In this document: one piece after another, positions 43,103 through 52,210 of the stretch
Numbering within the stretch: the first letter of the stretch is position 1
Layout: the number at the start of each line of letters is the position of its first letter
DNA from: Geobacter sp. AOG2
GTDB taxonomy: Bacteria; Desulfobacterota; Desulfuromonadia; Geobacterales; Pseudopelobacteraceae
Direction: 5' to 3'
Assembly (NCBI RefSeq): GCF_019972295.1
Contig: NZ_BLJA01000001.1
Span: forward strand, 1,086,049 to 1,150,048
DNA: 64,000 bases
The notes under the pieces: model-generated
What the model saw: the letters and a program-made list of their open reading frames with translations, nothing else
What the model was told of the DNA's origin: nothing
Database searches by the model: none
Made by a program: the position numbers and the translations under genes

Positions 43103-43522
43103 TCACATATGTAGTTCTGGTTTGAGATGGGCTGGGGTGAAGCTGGAGGCAACCTGCCAGCCCTTGCTCCCGTTCAGAACCGGCTCGAGTTTGCTTGCAA
43201 TGTAGCCGATCAGTTGACCCTCTTCCGGTAGTTCCGCGGCGATCCTGACGATGCGGAAAGCAACCAAGTCACCAACCTCCGGGTATCCTGGAGCATCGGC
43301 CATGGTGCAGCCCCATATCTCCAGCGCCCCTTTGGGGCCGGCCAGGCGAAGGCGGAAATACCGTTCCCCCTCGCTGCCGCGCCGCCCCGTTCCAACCACC
43401 AGGGCCGGGATCAGCGCATTCAGCAACAGGCGGTAGCCCAAGGTGCAGGCATGGGCAAAAGCAGCCTCGTTATCAGGGAACCGTAACGGCGGCTCTGCTT
43501 TTCTGCGGAACCAGTCGAACAT
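43103..43522 (-). CDS. Hypothetical soluble protein
   Basis: I do not recognise this 139-residue protein. It starts MFDWFRRKAEPP, has a helical N-terminal third and a beta-rich remainder (LRLAGPKGALEIWG, GDLVAFRIVRIA, LIGYIASKLEPVL). No signal peptide or membrane helix is evident. GAGGTGATG-type sequence precedes the ATG at 43522. It is downstream (135 bases) of the NtrC-type regulator on the same strand and could be the last gene of that run. Confidence 0.6.
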   Translation of the reverse strand: MFDWFRRKAEPPLRFPDNEAAFAHACTLGYRLLLNALIPALVVGTGRRGSEGERYFRLRLAGPKGALEIWGCTMADAPGYPEVGDLVAFRIVRIAAELPEEGQLIGYIASKLEPVLNGSKGWQVASSFTPAHLKPELHM

Positions 43523-43657
43523 TGCATCACCTCATTCCAATTCCGTCGCAAGGCGTCCTTGGCACAGTCCGTCTTCGGCTCCCAACTTATTTACTCTGTA
43601 CGTCCCTGTCGTCTCAGCCTTCGCCGTCTTGACCCTATCAGTGATCTGCAACCGGCA

Positions 43658-45052
43658 TCACAGGTACTCTTCTTTCTTGAGCCCGTACTTCTTGATTTTG
43701 CGGTAAATCGTGGCCATGTTCATGCCTGCCTCGCGGGCCGCGGCATCGATATTGCCACCGTGTTTCTTCAGTAGCCCCTTGAGCAGGTCGGCCTCGAAGC
43801 GCTCCAGGGCGGCATTAAAGGGAAGTTCCCCCTCCGTGGTGGCCGCTGCCGGGGGAATGCCAACCGGTTCGTGGCTGATCTCCAAAAACTGATCCAGGGT
43901 TTCGCGAGAGATGTACTCCTCGCCGACCATGGCCATACATGCCTCGATCACGTTTTTCAACTGGCGGATGTTGCCGGGCCAGGTAAAGTCGCACATCGCC
44001 TGCATGGCTTCCTTGTCGAAACCTTTGACCATCGTGTCGAACTTCTGGTTTTGCAGGATGATGAAGTGCGCCGCCAGCAGTGGGATATCATCGGTCCGCT
44101 CCCGCAACGGCGGCAGATGGATGTTGACCACATTAAGCCGGTAGTAGAGATCTTCCCGGAAGGCACCGCTTTTGACAGCCTCTTTCAAATCGGAATTGGT
44201 GGCCGAAAGCACCCGCACGTCCACTCTGGTGGGAGCGGTATCCCCCAGGCGATTAAATTCCTTTTCCTGTAAAAAGCGTAACAGCGTCTTCTGTACGTTC
44301 ATCGGCAGGTTGCCGACCTCGTCCAGGAACAGTGTACCCCCGTCGGCTGCTTCCAGGAGGCCGTGCCGGTTTTCTTTGGCGCCGGTGAATGCACCCTTCT
44401 TGTAGCCGAACAGTTCACTCTCCAGTAGGGTTTCGGGCAACGCACCGCAGTTTATGGCGATGAACTTGCGCTCGTGCCGTGGCGAGTTGTAATGGATCGC
44501 CTGGGCAATAAGTTCCTTGCCGGTTCCGGATTCACCGGTAATCAGCACCGAAGTGTCGCGCACCGCCACCTTCTCGACCCGTTCCAGTATGGCCTTCAAT
44601 CCGCCTGAAGCGCCGATGATGTTGTCAAAGCAGAATTTGCCCTCCAGTTCGGCGCGCAGTTCACGGTTTTCTTCGATCAAGCGCGACTGCTGCAGGGCGT
44701 TCTTGACCCGGTAGACCAACTCTTCCGGCTCAAACGGCTTGGTCAGCATGTCGTAGGCCCCCTTGCGCAGGGCCTGGATCGACATGTCCACCGTGGCGTA
44801 GGCGGTGATCATAATTACCGGGATGTCCTTTTCCTTCTCCTTGGCTTTCTGGAGGACCTCAAGCCCGCTCATGCCGGGCATCTTGATGTCGGTGATAAGC
44901 AGGTCCCAAGCCCCGGGACGGAACTCATCAATTGCCTTGAGCGGCGATGTGTAGGCGCGGGCCAGGTAGCCGTTGTCCAGCAGTACCTGTTCCATCATGC
45001 GGCACAGGCCTTCTTCGTTGTCGATTACGAGGATGCGTTTCTTGTCGGGCAT
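43658..45052 (-). CDS. NtrC-type sigma-54 response regulator (partner of Cache kinase)
   Basis: This 464-residue activator has a receiver domain (1-125; phospho-Asp in LLITDIKMPG, Lys in LTKPFEP), a sigma-54 AAA+ domain (about 140-370; Walker A GESGTGKE, the sigma-54 contact loop GAFTGA, Walker B GGTLFLDEVG, FYRL-type DLYYRLNV) and a Fis-type helix-turn-helix at the C-terminus (HGGNIDAAAREAGMNMATIY). It follows the Cache histidine kinase gene by 53 bases and is surely its cognate regulator. Targets are unknown. Confidence 0.95.
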   Translation of the reverse strand: MPDKKRILVIDNEEGLCRMMEQVLLDNGYLARAYTSPLKAIDEFRPGAWDLLITDIKMPGMSGLEVLQKAKEKEKDIPVIMITAYATVDMSIQALRKGAYDMLTKPFEPEELVYRVKNALQQSRLIEENRELRAELEGKFCFDNIIGASGGLKAILERVEKVAVRDTSVLITGESGTGKELIAQAIHYNSPRHERKFIAINCGALPETLLESELFGYKKGAFTGAKENRHGLLEAADGGTLFLDEVGNLPMNVQKTLLRFLQEKEFNRLGDTAPTRVDVRVLSATNSDLKEAVKSGAFREDLYYRLNVVNIHLPPLRERTDDIPLLAAHFIILQNQKFDTMVKGFDKEAMQAMCDFTWPGNIRQLKNVIEACMAMVGEEYISRETLDQFLEISHEPVGIPPAAATTEGELPFNAALERFEADLLKGLLKKHGGNIDAAAREAGMNMATIYRKIKKYGLKKEEYL

Positions 45053-45105
45053 TGTTACATCGTTCCTTTTTTATACCGGGGCAGGTGTTTCAGTCGTTCA
45101 GAAAT

Positions 45106-47058
45106 TTACAGTTCATCCCGCTCGACGGGCAGAGTTACGGTGACCGTGGTGCCCGTATCAGGACCGCTTACGATACTGATTTCGCCATGGTGCTGTTCGA
45201 TGATCTGGCGGGTGATGGCCAGTCCCAGACCGGTGCCGCGTTCCTTGGTGGTATAGAACGGCTCGAAGATCTTCTCCAGGTTTTCGGCCGGAATGCCGCA
45301 GCCGCTGTCGCTGAATACCATGCGGACATGTTCGGGGTCAACCGCTTCGGAGCGGATCGTGAGGGAGCCGCCGTCCGGCATGGCACCGCCTGCGTTCAGG
45401 ATCAGGTTGATGGCCACCTGGCGCATCTGGTCGCCGTCAAGGTGGACCTTGGGCAGATCGGGAGCAAATTCCGTCCGGATGGTCACGCCGCGCATATCGG
45501 TGTGGTTGGCGGCAAAATCCGCAATTTGCGCCAGGAGGTCGTTCAAGTCAACCGGTTCCAGGCTCGGACGGGGGGTCCGGGCGTATGAGAGCAGGTCCTG
45601 AACGATCTTCTTGCAGCGCTTGCTTTCGCGCTTGATCTCGTGGATATATTTGTAGTTCGGATCGTCCACGGTCATTTTACCTTCGAGATAGCCGGCGTAA
45701 CCAAGGATTACGCCCAGGGGGTTATTGATCTCGTGGGCCACCCCAGATGAAAGGACGCCCAGGGAGGCCATCTTGCCGTGCTGGGCAAGGCTGGCCTCCA
45801 TCTCCTTGTTGCGGCGTATTATGTCGGTCATACGGTTGAAGGCGCCGGCCAGTTCGGCTAGTTCGTCCTGCCCTTCAACCTTCATCCTTTCCTCAAGGTT
45901 ACCCCGCTTGACGCGCCGAATGACATCTATCATATGAGTAATGGGGCTGGTGATGATGGTTGAGGCGCGGAAGACCAGGGCTACGGCAAATAACCCCACC
46001 AGCAGGCTGAGCAGAACCATGCTGATCATGATGCGGTCCTTGATCTTGTTGGCCTCGTGGTAGAACTCGTCTTCGTAGGAGCCGACCGCCACGATCCAGT
46101 CCCAGGGCTTGAAATATGCATAACGCACGATCTTCATGCGCGGTTCGCTGTTGCTGACATTCTTCCAGGGGTAACGGATCCAACCGCTCTTTTTTTCACA
46201 CATCTCGCGGATAAAGGGGAAACCGTTGGAGTCGCGGGCGTCGAAAAAGTTCATACCCTCCGAGTCGGGATGGATAGTGAAAGTTCCCTTGCTATCCATG
46301 CAGAAGATGTAGCCGGTGGACCCCACCTTCTTGGCCTTGATCTTTTCCTTCAGTTCGGCAAAGGACTTACGTTCAAAGGCCGCTTCATCGTAAGTCTCAT
46401 CCAGGTAGCCGCCGGCGGCTATGATCCAGTCCCATTCCCGGAAGTAACGGTAGGCGACGACCTTCTTGCGGGGATATTTGTCGCCCAGAATGGCGTTGCG
46501 CCAAGGGTAGATGATGAACAGAACCTCACCCGGTTTGGACAGTTTGGCGGTTTCGCACATCTCACGGATGAAGTAGCGCCCATTTTCATCCTTTTCGTTG
46601 TAGACGTTCTCGCCCTCGCGGGCGATGTGCACCTTCAGGTCGCCATGGCTGGTCATGGCATAGATGTAGCCGGTCTCGCCCACGTTGACCTTTTTCAGTG
46701 CGTCGCGCGCTTCCCGCTTGGCGGCGGCCAAGTCGAGCCGGCCCAGCTTGTACTGCTTGTGTTCGGATTCGACCAGGTTATAGGAAAGATTGGTGAGGGT
46801 AGCCAGCTCGCTGTTGAAGTTTTTAATCTTGTCCTGCTTGTAGACCTGAAATTGTTGGTAATGGGAATTGAGCAGGTCGATGGTAAAGGCAGTGATGTGT
46901 TGCAGGTCATCCTTGCTGGTCTGGGTGATCCCCAGGTAAGCCTGATGGTTGGCAATAGAGCCGATAACTCCGGCAACGATAAAGATCGGGCCGATTACCA
47001 GCGGCAGTACCAACGCCAACAACTTCCAGCGCAGTTTAAGTTTGCTGAGAAATTCCAT
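45106..47058 (-). CDS. Membrane histidine kinase with tandem Cache sensor
   Basis: This 650-residue kinase has an N-terminal helix (about 13-35), a periplasmic region with two Cache modules (each ending in a YPW...WDWI pattern: REWDWIIAAGGY and KPWDWIVAVGSY), a second helix (about 340-362), HAMP, a HisKA domain with the acceptor His in SGVAHEINNPLG and an HATPase domain (NLILNAGGAMP, DSGCGIP, GTGLGLAI). Cache domains bind small molecules such as organic acids or amino acids. The ATG at 47058 is preferred; GTG codons at 47061 and 47064 are possible. It is co-transcribed with the NtrC-type regulator. Confidence 0.93.
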   Translation of the reverse strand: MEFLSKLKLRWKLLALVLPLVIGPIFIVAGVIGSIANHQAYLGITQTSKDDLQHITAFTIDLLNSHYQQFQVYKQDKIKNFNSELATLTNLSYNLVESEHKQYKLGRLDLAAAKREARDALKKVNVGETGYIYAMTSHGDLKVHIAREGENVYNEKDENGRYFIREMCETAKLSKPGEVLFIIYPWRNAILGDKYPRKKVVAYRYFREWDWIIAAGGYLDETYDEAAFERKSFAELKEKIKAKKVGSTGYIFCMDSKGTFTIHPDSEGMNFFDARDSNGFPFIREMCEKKSGWIRYPWKNVSNSEPRMKIVRYAYFKPWDWIVAVGSYEDEFYHEANKIKDRIMISMVLLSLLVGLFAVALVFRASTIITSPITHMIDVIRRVKRGNLEERMKVEGQDELAELAGAFNRMTDIIRRNKEMEASLAQHGKMASLGVLSSGVAHEINNPLGVILGYAGYLEGKMTVDDPNYKYIHEIKRESKRCKKIVQDLLSYARTPRPSLEPVDLNDLLAQIADFAANHTDMRGVTIRTEFAPDLPKVHLDGDQMRQVAINLILNAGGAMPDGGSLTIRSEAVDPEHVRMVFSDSGCGIPAENLEKIFEPFYTTKERGTGLGLAITRQIIEQHHGEISIVSGPDTGTTVTVTLPVERDEL

Positions 47059-47207
47059 CACCACGCCCTTAGATGTATACAGAATCAGCTTTCATGATAT
47101 ACTTGAATACTATCGGTAAATCAAGCAGTCATGCTTAAGATATCATTTGCTTATGATATAGCTCTGCGTTAAAAAACTATTGTCCAATAAAACCGGCTCA
47201 CTCGTAG

Positions 47208-48842
47208 ATGGATATGACTGAACCCATGATAACAATACTCGTTATTGATGACGAACCGATGGTCCGCGAGTCGCTTGCAAGCTGCCTCGAAGACCAGGGT
47301 TATGCCGTGCTCCAGGCTTCCGACGGTAGCCAGGGGCTCGAAATCTGTCTCCGGCATCGACCGTCGCTGGTCTTCACCGATCTCCGCATGCCGGTCATGG
47401 ATGGTTTCGCGCTGGTGGACCAGTTGACGCGGGAACTCCCCGAACTCCCAATCATTGCCATGTCCGGCGTGGGAAACGTCGGTGAAGCCATCCGAGCCAT
47501 ACATCTCGGCGCCTGGGGGTATATCACCAAGCCGGTCACGAACCTGGATGAGATCAGTATCACCATTGCACGCGTGCTTGAGCGCGCCCGCCTGGTGCGG
47601 GAAAATCTGGAATATCGCCAGAGCCTTGAACATCTTGTAGGGGAGCGGACACGGCAACTCAAGGAAAGCGAACAGCGTTTTTATCAATTTTTTTTTCAAC
47701 ATGATGATGCCATTATCCTGTGCCGGGTCCCGGACTTAATCGTCCTCGATGCGAACCCTGCCTCGTCCAAACTGTTCGGATATTCCAGCCAGGAGTTACT
47801 GTCACGAAAATTTCCGTTGTTCTTCGAAGCGGCGGAACGCACGGATCTGACGTCCGGTCTGGCTCATCTTGCCGGAGAATCGATCTTTCTGAGAGAGCAT
47901 ATCCAGGCCAAAGATCGAAACGGTGCTGAACTGATTGTGTCCCTGAAGGCCTGGTCCATATCCCTTGGTAATGAAAGCGTGCTCTTTTGTTCGTTGCGCA
48001 ACACAACCGAAAAAATCATGCTCGAAAAGCAGTTGCAGACCTCCCAGGCCCGCCTAATCCAGGCGCACAAGCTTGCGTCCATAGGTATGCTGGCATCGGG
48101 GATCGCCCACGAGATCAACAACCCCAACAACTTCATCGCCTTCAATACCGATCTGCTGGCAGAGATATGGTGCGACTCCCTGCCGGTGCTGGAGCAGTAT
48201 TCCCGAACTCATCCCGGTTTTACCCTGGGGGGGCTCCCTTTTGGGGAGATACCTGCCACAACGGATCGCCTCTTCAAGGGGCTTGCCGACGGTTCCCGTC
48301 GGATCGACGCCATAGTGGGACAACTCAAACAGTACGCGCGTCCCAGTGAGGCTGCGGGCGCCGCCGGGTGCAACATCAACCGGGCGGTCACCAGTGCCGT
48401 TACCCTGTTGGATCATCAGATAAAGCGCGTAACCGACCGGTTCGAACTCGATCTCGGCACTGATCTCCCGCCGGTACGCGGTTTTTCGCAGCAGATCGAA
48501 CAGGTGCTGGTTAATTTGATCAGTAATTCCTTGCAGGCTCTGCCGGGGCGTGAAAAAGGGATCAAGGTCAGCACGGCCAAGGATGGCCATAAAGGTGGTG
48601 TTGTCGTTACGGTAGCCGACGAGGGGACGGGTATGGCCCGCGAAACTCTTGCACGTCTCACGGAGCCATTTTTCTCGACCAGACATGAGTCCGGCGGGAC
48701 CGGGCTGGGGCTCTCCATAAGCGACTCCATCCTGAGAGAACAGGGCGCTACCCTCCACTTTGAGAGCGAAGAGGGAAAGGGAACGCGAGCCATCATCTAT
48801 TTGTCGTCATGCGCTTCGCAAGAACAGGGGGGCAGCCAATGA
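47208..48842 (+). CDS. Receiver-PAS-histidine kinase hybrid
   Basis: This 544-residue soluble protein has an N-terminal receiver (about 8-125; phospho-Asp in LVFTDLRMP, Lys in YITKPV), a coiled coil, a PAS domain (about 160-265), HisKA with the acceptor His in SGIAHEINNPNNF and a C-terminal HATPase (NLISNSLQALPG, DEGTGMA, GGTGLGLSI). A receiver in front of the kinase suggests control by another kinase. It overlaps the next gene by 4 bases (ATGA), pairing it with the sigma-54 regulator. It is divergent from the Cache kinase. The ribosome binding site is weak. Confidence 0.92.
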   Translation: MDMTEPMITILVIDDEPMVRESLASCLEDQGYAVLQASDGSQGLEICLRHRPSLVFTDLRMPVMDGFALVDQLTRELPELPIIAMSGVGNVGEAIRAIHLGAWGYITKPVTNLDEISITIARVLERARLVRENLEYRQSLEHLVGERTRQLKESEQRFYQFFFQHDDAIILCRVPDLIVLDANPASSKLFGYSSQELLSRKFPLFFEAAERTDLTSGLAHLAGESIFLREHIQAKDRNGAELIVSLKAWSISLGNESVLFCSLRNTTEKIMLEKQLQTSQARLIQAHKLASIGMLASGIAHEINNPNNFIAFNTDLLAEIWCDSLPVLEQYSRTHPGFTLGGLPFGEIPATTDRLFKGLADGSRRIDAIVGQLKQYARPSEAAGAAGCNINRAVTSAVTLLDHQIKRVTDRFELDLGTDLPPVRGFSQQIEQVLVNLISNSLQALPGREKGIKVSTAKDGHKGGVVVTVADEGTGMARETLARLTEPFFSTRHESGGTGLGLSISDSILREQGATLHFESEEGKGTRAIIYLSSCASQEQGGSQ

Positions 48843-50248
48843 ACGCTGCCATCAAGGAACCGGCCGTACTCCTGGTCGACGATGAAGAAGATCTCCTCTT
48901 CAGCACCAGCCTGATCCTTCGTCGGGAGGGCTTTGCCAACGTCCTTACCCAATCGGACAGCCGCCGGGTGGCCGCCACGCTTGAAGAGCAACCTGTCGCT
49001 GTGCTGGTGTTGGATATGACCATGCCTCACCTCTCCGGGCTGGATCTGCTACGGCACGTTAAGACGATCCATCCTGGATTGCCGGTTGTTATGATGACGG
49101 CTGTCAACGACGTGGAAACTGCTGTTGCCTGCATGCAGGCCGGTGCGGACAATTACCTGGTCAAACCGGTGGACCGCGCAAGGCTGATTGCTACGGTCAG
49201 GACCTGCTACGATCTGGGGCGCACCCGCGCCGAGTTGGATCGATTGCGTCACCAATTGTCTACGGGGACGTTGAGGGACGAGAAGGCCTTCCGTGACATC
49301 ATCACGGCTTCTTCGCGTATGCGAAGTATTTTCTTCTATCTTGAGTCGGTGGCCCCGTCCCGGCAACCGGTGCTGATTACCGGCGAAACCGGCACCGGTA
49401 AGGAGTTGGTTGCTCGTGCCATTCATACCCTGAGCGGGTTGACCGGCCCGTTTGTGGCGGTGAATCTGGCGGGGCTGGACGACACCATGTTCAGCGACAC
49501 GCTTTTCGGCCATCAACGGGGCGCTTTCACCGGAGCCGACCGGCCACGAGAGGGTTTGATCGGCCGAGCTGCAGGGGGAACGCTTTTTCTGGACGAAATC
49601 GGAGAGTTGTCGCTCTCGTCCCAGGTTAAACTTTTGCGCCTGCTGCAAGAAGGCGAATACCTGCCTCTGGGGTCCGATGTTTCCAGCACCAGCGATGCCA
49701 GGATCGTGGCAGCGACCCATGCGGACCTGAAAGCCGGCAGGGATTCAGGCCGTTTCCGCCCAGACCTCTATTACCGTCTCTGCGCCCACCAAGTAGCGCT
49801 ACCTCCCCTGAGGGAACGGCCCGAGGACATTCCCCTGTTGCTGGAGTATTTTCTCGATAAGGCCGCCCAGGCGCTCAATAAGCCCCGTCCCATTGTCCCG
49901 GCTGAGCTTAGCCACTATCTGGCTGCATACCGATTTCCAGGAAATATCCGCGAACTCGAATCACTGGTGCGCGACGCCCTGGCCCGCCATTCCGGCCGTA
50001 TCCTCTCTCTTGAGCCGTTTCTGGCCGTCATTGGCGGCAATCTCGTCGGCTCATCACATGGTGTTCCAAGCGAGGGACACTGCTCCGCTTGCTTTTGGGG
50101 GGACCGCTTCCCAACATTGAAAGACACCGAAGAATACCTGATTGCCGAGGCATTGCGGCTGGCCGGGGGCAACCAGCGCCTGGCCGCCTCATACCTCGGA
50201 ATTACGCGCCAAGCCCTTAACAAACGCCTCTCCCGCGCTTCTTCCTGA
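48839..50248 (+). CDS. NtrC-type sigma-54 response regulator (partner of REC-PAS-kinase)
   Basis: This 469-residue activator has a receiver (about 7-125; VLVLDMTMPH, NYLVKPV), a sigma-54 AAA+ domain (about 145-375; GETGTGKE, GAFTGA, GGTLFLDEIG) and a Fis-type helix-turn-helix at the end (GGNQRLAASYLGITRQALNKR). A short insert with Cys residues (EGHCSACFWGD) precedes the helix-turn-helix. The ATG at 48839 overlaps the upstream stop; the earlier in-frame ATG at 48809 is less likely. A sigma-54 promoter lies 200 bases downstream, ahead of the chemoreceptor genes. Confidence 0.94.
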   Translation: MNAAIKEPAVLLVDDEEDLLFSTSLILRREGFANVLTQSDSRRVAATLEEQPVAVLVLDMTMPHLSGLDLLRHVKTIHPGLPVVMMTAVNDVETAVACMQAGADNYLVKPVDRARLIATVRTCYDLGRTRAELDRLRHQLSTGTLRDEKAFRDIITASSRMRSIFFYLESVAPSRQPVLITGETGTGKELVARAIHTLSGLTGPFVAVNLAGLDDTMFSDTLFGHQRGAFTGADRPREGLIGRAAGGTLFLDEIGELSLSSQVKLLRLLQEGEYLPLGSDVSSTSDARIVAATHADLKAGRDSGRFRPDLYYRLCAHQVALPPLRERPEDIPLLLEYFLDKAAQALNKPRPIVPAELSHYLAAYRFPGNIRELESLVRDALARHSGRILSLEPFLAVIGGNLVGSSHGVPSEGHCSACFWGDRFPTLKDTEEYLIAEALRLAGGNQRLAASYLGITRQALNKRLSRASS

Positions 50249-50444
50249 CGAGCCTTCGGCACAGGCCGAGCACCCCTGCGACAGTTTTTGCACCGGCAAT
50301 TTTTGTCCACAGCACGCCACTCGCCTATCTACGGCATTCAACTCCGGTCATGCCGAATCAAACGTCAACTTTTGGCGCAGGGGGTGGCAATGTGATTTGT
50401 GTGCAACATGCTGTAATTTCTTGTTTAATTTGCTGTCACCATTT

Positions 50445-50460
50445 TGGCACGCGCCCTGCT
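50445..50460 (+). promoter_or_regulatory. Sigma-54 promoter of the chemoreceptor genes
   Basis: TGGCAC-N5-CTGCT differs from the consensus TGGCAC-N5-TTGCW at one base; GG and GC are correctly spaced. Transcription would start near 50471, about 40 bases before the ATG at 50511. The gene just upstream encodes a sigma-54 activator. A perfect palindrome TTGTATACAA (50469-50478) covers the predicted start site. Confidence 0.72.
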
Positions 50461-50510
50461 AACCAACTTTGTATACAAGAGACGAAAACTAGCCCGTGGA
50501 GGAAGTGAAC

Positions 50511-52154
50511 ATGAAGCTTAAGAGATACAAGGACTGGGGCATTTTCACAAAAATCATGAGTCTGGCGCTCTTGTCCTGGCTTGTCCTGGTGCTGGCGACG
50601 ACATTTGCGCTGGTGCCTTATATCCGAGGACTGATTATGGATGAAAAAAAAGCCTCGGTAAGTTATCTGGTACAGCAGGCAACCAGTATGCTGGCCACCT
50701 ACCAGAAACAGGTGGAAAGCGGTACTTTGACCAAGGAAGAGGCGCAACGCAGGGCCTCTGACAATATTGCCGGTATACGCTACGACGGCTCCAACTATCT
50801 CTGGATCAACGATCTGGCGCCTCGGATGGTCATGCATCCTCTCAAACCGGAGCTGAACGGCAAGGATCTGTCTGACAACAAGGATCCCAACGGCAAGCTG
50901 TTGTTTGTCGAGATGGCCAAGGTCTGCCGCGAAAAGGGGAAGGGTTTTGTGGACTATGCCTGGGCCAAGGGAGAGAATCCCAAGCCTGTCCCCAAACTCT
51001 CCTATGTCGAACTCTTCCAGCCTTGGGGATGGGTTGTTGGGACTGGTATCTACATCGACGACGTCAATACCCATATGCACCATATTCAGATAGGTATCGG
51101 GAGCGGGCTCCTGCTGATCCTTGTTCTCAGCATTTTCCTGTCGTGGCTGGTTTCCCGCACCATCACCCGTCCGGTCAAGGAGGTGGTGGAAACCATCCGG
51201 GATATCGCCCAGGGTGAAGGCGACCTGACCAAGCGCCTGCCGATCCACGGCAATAACGAGATCGGCGAGTTGAGCCTCTACTTCAATACTTTTGTGGACA
51301 AACTGCACGGGATCATCTCTCTGGTATCGGGTAGTGCCCTGCAACTGGCTTCGTCGGCCAGCGAACTGCAATCCACCTCCAAGGAGATGTCGCAAAGCGT
51401 TGCAAACCTTTCGTCCCAATCCACGTCCCTGGCAACCGCCGGGGAAGAAATGTCGGCCACATCCTCGGACATTGCCGGCAACTGCCACCACGCAGCCACC
51501 AATGCGGGTGGAGCCTCGGGCAAGGCTGCCGAGGGTGCCGCGGTCGTAAATCAGTCGATCCAGGTCATGCAGGCCATTGCCGAGCGGGTCAAGAATGCCT
51601 CCGATACGGTGGAGACGTTGGGTAACCGCTCCGATCAGATCGGTACCATCGTCGGGACCATCGAGGATATTGCCGACCAGACCAACCTGCTGGCCCTGAA
51701 TGCTGCCATCGAGGCGGCGCGTGCCGGAGAACAGGGGCGCGGTTTTGCCGTTGTGGCCGACGAGGTCCGGGCTCTTGCGGAACGCACGACGCGGGCCACC
51801 AAGGAGATCGGCGAGATGATCAAGGCGATCCAGAAGGAGACCAGAGAGGCGGTCCAGACGATGGAGCAGAGCGTTGCCCAGGTTGAGCAGGGGAGCACCC
51901 ATGCATCCGCCTCTGGCCGATCATTGCAGGAGATCCTGGACATCATCAACGACGTGACCGAACAGATCAGCCAGATTGCCACGGCAGCCGAGGAGCAGAC
52001 GGCCACGACGCGTGAGATCAGCAGCAACGTACTGAACCTGAATGAACTGGCGCATCAGAACAGCACGGCGATCCAGGAAACCGCGGTGGCGGCCAACGAC
52101 GTTTCCCAACAGGCAGAGGAGTTGCAGCGACTCGTAAACCAGTTCAAGCTGTAA
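50511..52154 (+). CDS. Methyl-accepting chemotaxis protein with Cache sensor (copy 1)
   Basis: This 547-residue chemoreceptor has a membrane helix (about 13-37), a single Cache domain (about 40-185; [28 protein letters not shown]), a second helix (about 195-215), HAMP and a cytoplasmic signalling domain with the tip [22 protein letters not shown] (given in two parts in the family pattern). GGAGGA supports the ATG at 50511 rather than the GTG at 50496. The nucleotide sequence of its HAMP and signalling part is nearly identical to the next gene. It is expected to feed CheA through a CheW. Confidence 0.95.
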   Translation: MKLKRYKDWGIFTKIMSLALLSWLVLVLATTFALVPYIRGLIMDEKKASVSYLVQQATSMLATYQKQVESGTLTKEEAQRRASDNIAGIRYDGSNYLWINDLAPRMVMHPLKPELNGKDLSDNKDPNGKLLFVEMAKVCREKGKGFVDYAWAKGENPKPVPKLSYVELFQPWGWVVGTGIYIDDVNTHMHHIQIGIGSGLLLILVLSIFLSWLVSRTITRPVKEVVETIRDIAQGEGDLTKRLPIHGNNEIGELSLYFNTFVDKLHGIISLVSGSALQLASSASELQSTSKEMSQSVANLSSQSTSLATAGEEMSATSSDIAGNCHHAATNAGGASGKAAEGAAVVNQSIQVMQAIAERVKNASDTVETLGNRSDQIGTIVGTIEDIADQTNLLALNAAIEAARAGEQGRGFAVVADEVRALAERTTRATKEIGEMIKAIQKETREAVQTMEQSVAQVEQGSTHASASGRSLQEILDIINDVTEQISQIATAAEEQTATTREISSNVLNLNELAHQNSTAIQETAVAANDVSQQAEELQRLVNQFKL

Positions 52155-52210
52155 CTAAAATTCATTTTAGTGCTTCATGAATTTCAGCACTCGTGCGTGG
52201 AAGGGAGAAC

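Noticed and set aside
50436-51902. 488-codon open frame antisense to the first chemoreceptor, with a similar one at 52472-53602
   Set aside because: Both are shadows of the chemoreceptor coding sequence, and their similarity to each other only mirrors the duplication.
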